NCBI RefSeq assembly: GCF_001636295.1 | Contig: NZ_CP014209.1 | Coordinates: 1,178,001 to 1,242,000 of the forward strand | From: Isoptericola dokdonensis DS-3 | Lineage (GTDB): Bacteria; Actinomycetota; Actinomycetes; Actinomycetales; Cellulomonadaceae | Direction of reading: 5' to 3' | Length of the DNA: 64,000 nt | Shown here: one piece after another, positions 59,089 through 64,000 of the stretch | Layout of the letters: each line of letters opens with the position of its first letter | Position numbering within the stretch: the stretch's first letter is position 1 | The notes under the pieces: model-generated | Told to the model about the DNA's origin: nothing | Seen by the model: the letters and a program-made list of their open reading frames with translations, nothing else | Databases searched by the model: none | Position numbers and translations under genes: made by a program

Positions 59089-61842
59089 ATGAGACGTCGA
59101 CCCACCGTCGCCGCGCTGGCGACGACCGGGCTGTTCGCCGCGGGGGTGGGCGTCGCCGTCGCCCAGACCCCCGCCGCACCGCTCGGCACCATCACCGGCT
59201 CCGCCCCGACGAGCGTCGTGGCGGACTACGCCTGGGGCAACGTGGAGATCGTCGGGGGCGGGTTCGTCCCCGGCATCGTCTACAACGAGGGCGAGCAGGG
59301 ACTCGTCTACGCCCGCACCGACATCGGCGGCGCCTACCGTCTCGACCAGGCCACCGGGCGCTGGGTACCGCTGCTGGACCACGTCGGCTGGGACGACTGG
59401 AGCTACTCCGGCGTGCTGTCGCTCGCCACGGACCCCGTCGACCCCGACAACGTCTACGTCCTGGCCGGCACCTACACGAACTCGTGGGACCCGAACGACG
59501 GCGCCGTGCTGCGCTCGCGGGACCGCGGCGAGACGTGGCAGAGGACCGTGCTGCCGTTCCAGGTCGGCGGGAACATGCCCGGGCGCGGCATGGGTGAGCG
59601 GCTCATGATCGACCCGAACGACCACCGGGTGCTCTACCTGGGCAGCGAGGGCGGCCACGGCCTGTGGCGATCCACGGACTCCGGCGTGACCTGGTCGGAG
59701 GTCACCAGCTTCCCGAACCCCGGCAACTACGTCGCCGACCCCGACGACACCGGCGAGTACGGCACCACCAACCAGGGCGTGCTCTGGACGGTGTTCGACG
59801 AGTCGTCCGGCACGGCGGGCTCCCCCACCCCGACGCTCTACGTCGGTGTCGCGGACAAGGAGAACAACGTCTACCGCTCCACCGACGCCGGGGCCACCTG
59901 GCAGCGGGTCGCCGGTCAGCCCACCGGGTTCCTCCCGCACAAGGCCGAGCTCGCCGACGGGCAGCTCTACGTGACGACGTCGTCCACCGGCGGCCCCTAC
60001 GACGGCGGGCTCGGCGAGGTCTGGCGGCTCGACACCGCGTCGGGCACCTGGACCGACATCTCCCCCGTGCCGTCCGACAGCCCCGACGCCCACTTCGGCT
60101 ACTCGGGCCTGTCCGTCGACCGGCAGGACCCGGACACGCTCGTCGTCACCTCCCAGATGTCGTGGTGGCCGGACAACCAGGTCTACCGGTCGACGGACCG
60201 CGGCGAGACGTGGAAGCCGATCTGGGAGTGGGCCGGGTACCCCGCCCGCACCAAGCACTACACGCTCGACGTCTCCGGCGCCCCCTGGCTGGACTTCGGC
60301 AGCGCGGGCACCGCGCCGGAGGACAGCCCGAAGCTCGGCTGGATGATGGAGTCGTTCGAGATCGACCCGTTCGACTCCGACGCCTTCCTCTACGGCACGG
60401 GCGCGACCGTCTACGGCGGCGAGAACCTCACCGCGTGGGACACCGGCGGGACCGTCGACATCTCCGTCAAGGCGCAGGGCATCGAGGAGACCGCGATCCA
60501 GGACCTCGTCGCCCCGCCCGGCGCCGTCGAGCTGGTCTCCGGGATGTACGACATCGGCGGCTTCGTGCACCACGACATCACGCAGGTGCCGGCGAAGTTC
60601 GCGTACACCCAGCCGTACCACTCGGGCGTCCTGAGCCTCGACGTCGCCTGGAAGAAGCCCGCCACGATGGTGCGCGTCGGCACCGGTGGCGACCAGTACC
60701 TGGGCGTGTCCACGTCGGACGGCGACTCCTGGTGGGCCGGGCAGCAGCCGAGCGGCGTGACCGGGCCGGGCAACGTCGCGATGTCCGCCGACGGCGCCAC
60801 GATCGTGTGGAGCCCGGCGGGCACGGGCGTGCACCGCTCGACCACGCTCGGGTCGTCGTGGACCGCGTCCACCGGCGTCCCCGCGGGTGCCACCGTGCGG
60901 TCGGACAAGGAGGACCCGCAGGCCTTCTACGCGTTCTCCGGCGGCACGTTCTACACGTCGCGCGACGGCGGCGCGTCGTTCACGGCGTCCGCCGCGACGG
61001 GGCTGCCCGCCGCGGGCAGGCACCACGTCGAGACCGTCCCGGGCAAGGCCGGGCACGTCTGGGTCGCCGGCGGCGAGACCGACGACGTGTACGGCCTGTG
61101 GCGCTCGACCGACTACGGCGCGACGTTCACCCCGGTGGCGGGCGTGGAGGAGGGCGACACGATCGGCTTCGGCAAGGCCGCCGACGGTCACGACCACCCG
61201 GCGGTGTACACGTCGTCGAAGATCGACGGGGTACGCGGCATCTTCCGGTCCGACGACGCCGGGGCGACCTGGGTGCGGATCAACGACGACGCCCACCAGT
61301 ACGCCTGGACGGGAGCCGCCATCACCGGCGACCCGGACGTCTACGGCCGGGTGTACGTCGGGACCAACGGTCGCGGGGTGATCGTCGGCGAGTTCGACGG
61401 CCTCCAGCCGACGCCCGGACCCACCCCGTCGGCGACCCCGACGGTCTCCCCCGACCCGTCACCGAGCCCGTCGACCACGCCCGACCCGTCACCGAGCCCG
61501 TCCACGTCGCCCACGACGCCGCCGGCGGGCAGCTGCGCGGCCACGTACACGGTCGTCGGCCGGTGGCCGGGCGGCTTCCAGGGCGAGGCGACGGTGCGGA
61601 ACACCGGCGCGGCGCCCCTGTCGTCGTGGACGCTGACCTGGGCGTTCACCGGCGGGGAGACGCTCGTGCAGGGCTGGGGCGGCACCGTGTCCCAGACCGG
61701 CACCACCGCGACCGCCGCCGCGCCCGGCTGGCAGACCGACCTCGCCCCCGGCGCGTCGGCCACCGTCGGGTTCATCGGGTCCGGCACGCCCGGCCCCGTG
61801 ACCGACCTGACCGCGAACGGTGAGGCCTGCACCACCACCTGA
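59089..61842 (+). CDS. Secreted GH74 xyloglucanase with CBM2
   Basis: 917 aa. The signal peptide runs to about 30 (LFAAGVGVAVAQTP). Tandem beta-propellers typical of GH74 contain repeated YRSTDAGATW, YRSTDRGETW, WRSTDYGATF segments. The catalytic acids are expected at Asp78 (ARTDIGGAYRLD) and Asp431 (DPFDSDAFLYGTG). A Pro/Ser/Thr linker (about 770-815) precedes a CBM2 from Cys816 (RWPGGFQGEATVRNTG). The enzyme cuts xyloglucan, exposing cellulose to the other island enzymes. GAGGGAG lies about 10 nt before the ATG. Confidence 0.95.
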   Translation: MRRRPTVAALATTGLFAAGVGVAVAQTPAAPLGTITGSAPTSVVADYAWGNVEIVGGGFVPGIVYNEGEQGLVYARTDIGGAYRLDQATGRWVPLLDHVGWDDWSYSGVLSLATDPVDPDNVYVLAGTYTNSWDPNDGAVLRSRDRGETWQRTVLPFQVGGNMPGRGMGERLMIDPNDHRVLYLGSEGGHGLWRSTDSGVTWSEVTSFPNPGNYVADPDDTGEYGTTNQGVLWTVFDESSGTAGSPTPTLYVGVADKENNVYRSTDAGATWQRVAGQPTGFLPHKAELADGQLYVTTSSTGGPYDGGLGEVWRLDTASGTWTDISPVPSDSPDAHFGYSGLSVDRQDPDTLVVTSQMSWWPDNQVYRSTDRGETWKPIWEWAGYPARTKHYTLDVSGAPWLDFGSAGTAPEDSPKLGWMMESFEIDPFDSDAFLYGTGATVYGGENLTAWDTGGTVDISVKAQGIEETAIQDLVAPPGAVELVSGMYDIGGFVHHDITQVPAKFAYTQPYHSGVLSLDVAWKKPATMVRVGTGGDQYLGVSTSDGDSWWAGQQPSGVTGPGNVAMSADGATIVWSPAGTGVHRSTTLGSSWTASTGVPAGATVRSDKEDPQAFYAFSGGTFYTSRDGGASFTASAATGLPAAGRHHVETVPGKAGHVWVAGGETDDVYGLWRSTDYGATFTPVAGVEEGDTIGFGKAADGHDHPAVYTSSKIDGVRGIFRSDDAGATWVRINDDAHQYAWTGAAITGDPDVYGRVYVGTNGRGVIVGEFDGLQPTPGPTPSATPTVSPDPSPSPSTTPDPSPSPSTSPTTPPAGSCAATYTVVGRWPGGFQGEATVRNTGAAPLSSWTLTWAFTGGETLVQGWGGTVSQTGTTATAAAPGWQTDLAPGASATVGFIGSGTPGPVTDLTANGEACTTT

Positions 61843-61863
61843 GCGCCACCCGGCGCACGACCA

Positions 61864-61901
61864 CCGACGGCGCAGGCGGCTCGTCCCGCCTGCGCCGTCG
61901 G
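61864..61901 (+). terminator. GH74 terminator
   Basis: 16-bp perfect stem CCGACGGCGCAGGCGG / CCGCCTGCGCCGTCGG with a 6-nt loop, 21 nt past the stop. Confidence 0.85.
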
Positions 61902-61914
61902 CGTGCACAGCGCC

Positions 61915-62134
61915 AGTCAGCGCAAGATCCGCCCAGTCAGCGCAGGATCCGCCCAGTCAGCGCAGGATCCGCCCTGTCAGCGCAGGATCCGCCCAGTCAG
62001 CGCAGGATCCGCCCAGTCAGCACAGCCCGGCGCGAGTCAGCGTGAACTTCGTTCAGTCAGCGCACGACGGCGCGAGTCAGCGCAGGATTCGCCCAGTCAG
62101 CATGAACTTCGCTCAGTCAGCGACCGTCGTCGGG
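61915..62134 (+). repeat. Eleven-unit 20-bp repeat array after GH74
   Basis: AGTCAG occurs at 61915, 61935, 61955, 61975 (TGTCAG), 61995, 62015, 62035, 62055, 62075, 62095 and 62115, an unbroken 20-bp period. The 12-nt spacers are of three types: CA(G/A)GATCCGCCC (units 1-6), TGAACTTCG(T/C)TC, and CACGACGGCGCG-like. No gene is visible in 61843-62389. Confidence 0.9.
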
Positions 62135-62286
62135 CCAGTTCTGCGGATGCGGTGAGCGAGTTGGCTCGAGCTCCGTACCGCAACTGCAGCAGCTCGCCGG
62201 TGTGCGCAGCAGGGCGGATCTCCCGAGGTCGGACCACGCCCCGCCGTCGTGCGCTGACTGAACGAAGTTCACGCTGACTCGCGCCG
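62028..62286. repeat. 45-bp perfect inverted repeat joining the opposed arrays
   Basis: 62028-62072 is the exact reverse complement of 62242-62286. The arms are repeat units of the left and right arrays. The intervening 169 bp holds the end of the left array and about 120 bp of unique sequence with no gene. Confidence 0.85.
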
Positions 62287-62380
62287 ATGAGCGCTGACTG
62301 AACGAAGTTCACGCTGACTCGCGCCCTCGTGCGCTGACTGAACGAGTTTCACGCTGACTCGCGTCAGTGAGTGCTGACTC
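62252..62380 (-). repeat. Seven-unit 20-bp repeat array after the thioesterase
   Basis: CTGACT at 62254, 62274, 62294, 62314, 62334, 62354 and 62374, exact 20-bp steps, reading AGTCAG in the sense of the thioesterase gene and reaching within about 10 nt of its stop codon. Spacers alternate GAACGAAGTTCA and CGCGCC-type. Confidence 0.88.
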
Positions 62381-62389
62381 GCGGACTCG

Positions 62390-62887
62390 TCAGCGACGAC
62401 GGCGGAACTCGATCGGCTCCCCGACGAACTCACCGAACACGGCCCGCTCGTCGTCCGACAGCCGTCGCGGGCGCCCCGTGGCGGCGTCGATGAGGACGAT
62501 GGTCGTCACGGCGCGCGTGTACGGCGCGGCCCCCGAGGCCGGACCCGTGCGCGCGAACCCGGCCGGGCCGCCGTCGTGCACCTCGTAGCAGACCTCCAGC
62601 GACGCCCCGCCGAGGGACCCGATCCACATCTCCACCCGCACCGGGTCGCGGGAGAAACCGAGGGGCCGCAGGTACTCGATCTGCTGCCCGGCGACCAGCG
62701 TGTGGCTCGTCGCGTGCGGGCCGGTGTCGAGGATCGCCGTCGGCCACGGGTCCTCCGCCTCCGGGTGCCGCCAGAACGCGGTGATGCGGGCGTCCTCCAG
62801 GAGCCGGAACATCGCGACGTTGTTGACGTGCTGGTAGGCGTCGAGGTCCGACCAGCGCAGGGAGACGGGCACGTGCAGGCGACTCAT
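62390..62887 (-). CDS. Acyl-CoA thioesterase (4HBT hotdog)
   Basis: 165 aa single-hotdog thioesterase of the 4-hydroxybenzoyl-CoA type: HVPVSLRWSDLDAYQHVNNV with the catalytic Asp in WSDLDAYQHVNN, MFRLLEDARITAFWRH, QQIEYLRPLGFSRDPVRVEM and GAAPYTRAVTTIVLIDAATG. The physiological acyl-CoA is unknown. The start is the ATG at 62887. It follows the GTPase gene on the same strand with a 58-nt gap and is followed by the opposed repeat array. Confidence 0.92.
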   Translation of the reverse strand: MSRLHVPVSLRWSDLDAYQHVNNVAMFRLLEDARITAFWRHPEAEDPWPTAILDTGPHATSHTLVAGQQIEYLRPLGFSRDPVRVEMWIGSLGGASLEVCYEVHDGGPAGFARTGPASGAAPYTRAVTTIVLIDAATGRPRRLSDDERAVFGEFVGEPIEFRRRR

Positions 62888-62945
62888 CCCCGCATCGTCG
62901 CACGTCCGGCCGTGCGGTCCGTGGGAGCGGCCGCCTCGGCGCGGG

Positions 62946-64000
62946 TCAGGACGCCGCGGTGCGGGCCGCCGTCCGGCAGGCCGACAGGGCGTCGAGCTCC
63001 TCGGCGACGGGGACGCGCACCTGCTCGACGGCGACCGCCACGACGGACTCCCGCAGGCGGCGCCGCACCCGCGCCGCGCGACGCCGCGCCCCGACGGCGC
63101 CGAGCAGGCGGCCCAGCAGGGCGAGCAGCAGCCCGGCGACGATCCCGCCGACGGCGAGCACGGTGGGCCACGGCACCTCGAACGTGCCGCCGCCCCACCG
63201 AGTGAGGTCGATCGTCAGGTCCGGGGTGAGCAGCGGCGGGAGCTGGAGGTAGGCGAGCAGCGCGTCGACGCCGAGCCAGGCCAGCCCGACCACGGCGGCG
63301 GCGAGCAGCAGCCACTGGAGGAACCCGACGGCCCGCCACCAGAACGGTCGGCGCGCCTCCTCCAGCCGGGTCGACGCGACCGCCAGGTCGAGGGCGTCGG
63401 GGAGCCGGTCGGTCGCGTCCGTGCCCTTCGCCCGGGCGGTCAGCACCCAGGCGTCGGGGGCTCCGGCCGTCACCTCGTCGACGTACGTGCGCACCGCCGT
63501 CGCCGTGGCCGCGCGCACGCTCGGCCGCGACTGCGGCAGCGACGTGTGCTGCAGGTCGGGGCGCTCGACGGGGACGCGCACCTCGTCGCGGCGCAGCCCG
63601 AGCCGACGCAGCGGGTCCTTGCGGAAGCGGGCGAACCAGCGGGTCACGGGCCAGCCGGTGGCGAGGTGGGCGTCGCGCCGCGCCGACCTGCGGACGGCCT
63701 CCACGACGGTGGTGACACCGGCGGCGTCCTCGAGGGCGTCGACCAGCGCGCCCTGGGCCCGGTCGGCGGCGCGGGCCGGGGGCGCGTCGCCGCACGCCGC
63801 CACGACCTCGCGGGCCACGGCCCGGGTGTCCGCGGCGAGGCGCGCCGTGGCGGCCTCGCGGCGGCGCGCGGCGTCCGCCAGCAGGCTCCGCAGCCGGTCC
63901 ACGCCCTCGCCCGTGCGGGCGGACACGGCGAGCACGGTGGCGCCGGCGAGACCGTCGGCGGCGACGAGGCGGCGCAGGTCCTCCAGCACGGCGTCCCGCT
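62946..64000 (-). CDS. Membrane-associated GTPase, 3' part (start outside window)
   Basis: Only the C-terminal 350 residues are present; the frame stays open to the window edge. The visible G5 motif VLAVSARTGEGVDRLRSLL shows a P-loop GTPase whose G1-G4 motifs lie beyond the edge. Two membrane helices follow (FLQWLLLAAAVVGLAWLG; WPTVLAVGGIVAGLLLALLG), then an Arg-rich segment and the cytoplasmic tail. Actinobacteria have paired dynamin-like/ribosome-binding GTPase genes with this C-terminal layout, and assignment to that group is inferred. Function unknown. Confidence 0.78.
   Translation of the reverse strand, partial: RDAVLEDLRRLVAADGLAGATVLAVSARTGEGVDRLRSLLADAARRREAATARLAADTRAVAREVVAACGDAPPARAADRAQGALVDALEDAAGVTTVVEAVRRSARRDAHLATGWPVTRWFARFRKDPLRRLGLRRDEVRVPVERPDLQHTSLPQSRPSVRAATATAVRTYVDEVTAGAPDAWVLTARAKGTDATDRLPDALDLAVASTRLEEARRPFWWRAVGFLQWLLLAAAVVGLAWLGVDALLAYLQLPPLLTPDLTIDLTRWGGGTFEVPWPTVLAVGGIVAGLLLALLGRLLGAVGARRRAARVRRRLRESVVAVAVEQVRVPVAEELDALSACRTAARTAAS

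Noticed and set aside
61820..62155. Possible secreted Ser/Gln-rich peptides encoded by the repeat array
   Set aside because: The 20-bp unit lacks stop codons in sense frames, so open frames arise by chance; there is no ribosome site or homology.
61915..62380. CRISPR array
   Set aside because: Repeats are only 8-10 bp, spacers 12 nt and mostly recurring, units lie in both orientations, and no cas genes are present.

Overview
The window is high-GC chromosomal DNA of a cellulolytic actinobacterium. The gene set (clpP1/clpP2, F420-dependent LLM oxidoreductase, Eis-type acetyltransferase, Nei2-type glycosylase, aromatic-carotenoid genes, GH48/GH6/GH10/GH74 plus AA10 enzymes with CBM2 domains) points to Micrococcales, most likely the Cellulomonadaceae/Promicromonosporaceae group. 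This assignment is inferred from gene content only. I see no prophage, transposase or CRISPR array.

Layout. 1-10.4 kb: a MarR-GNAT fusion regulator, valS, a baeRF/Rv2629-like protein, chorismate mutase, and the tig-clpP1-clpP2-clpX proteostasis block. 10.6-14.5 kb: an XRE-cupin regulator divergent from a thioredoxin-reductase-like flavoprotein with a perfect operator between them, then a small membrane protein, a CDF metal exporter and a RibD/DHFR-like protein. 14.6-19.8 kb: late steps of an aromatic (isorenieratene-type) carotenoid pathway: CrtT-like methyltransferase, CrtU-like desaturase/methyltransferase, cytochrome P450, a small 4-TM protein and a CrtY-like cyclase. 19.9-20.2 kb: tRNA-Pro and tRNA-Gly. 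20.4-22.0 kb: hemerythrin-like protein and a secreted AA10 LPMO with CBM2. 22.0-24.1 kb: the cysK-cysE operon behind a polycysteine leader peptide. 24.1-46.3 kb: mostly housekeeping and stress genes (Eis, Nei2, RpiB, M13 and M1 peptidases, PH-domain membrane proteins, malQ, MscS, PTS EIIB, truncated globin, thioesterase, topoisomerase IB). 46.3-61.9 kb: a cellulose/xyloglucan island of secreted GH48, GH6, GH10 and GH74 enzymes with two LacI-type regulators inside it and an S55-peptidase-like secreted protein. 62.4 kb to the end: a thioesterase and the 3' part of a membrane GTPase gene.

How it works together. The secreted enzymes attack crystalline cellulose from both chain ends (GH48, GH6), oxidatively (AA10), and clear xylan and xyloglucan (GH10, GH74). 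Four of these promoters (AA10, GH48, GH6, GH74), 20.9 to 59 kb apart, share a 13-bp motif CCTAAACG(G/T)TTCG. The GH48, GH6 and lacI 5' regions also carry relatives of the TGGGAGCGCTCCCA box known for CelR/CebR. Together they look like one regulon controlled by the LacI-family genes in the island.

The least explained feature is a family of strictly 20-bp-periodic arrays built on AGTCAGCG. They sit just downstream of stop codons, oriented in the sense of the upstream gene (valS, chorismate mutase, pepN, malQ, GH74, thioesterase). At convergent gene pairs two arrays face each other and form long perfect inverted repeats.
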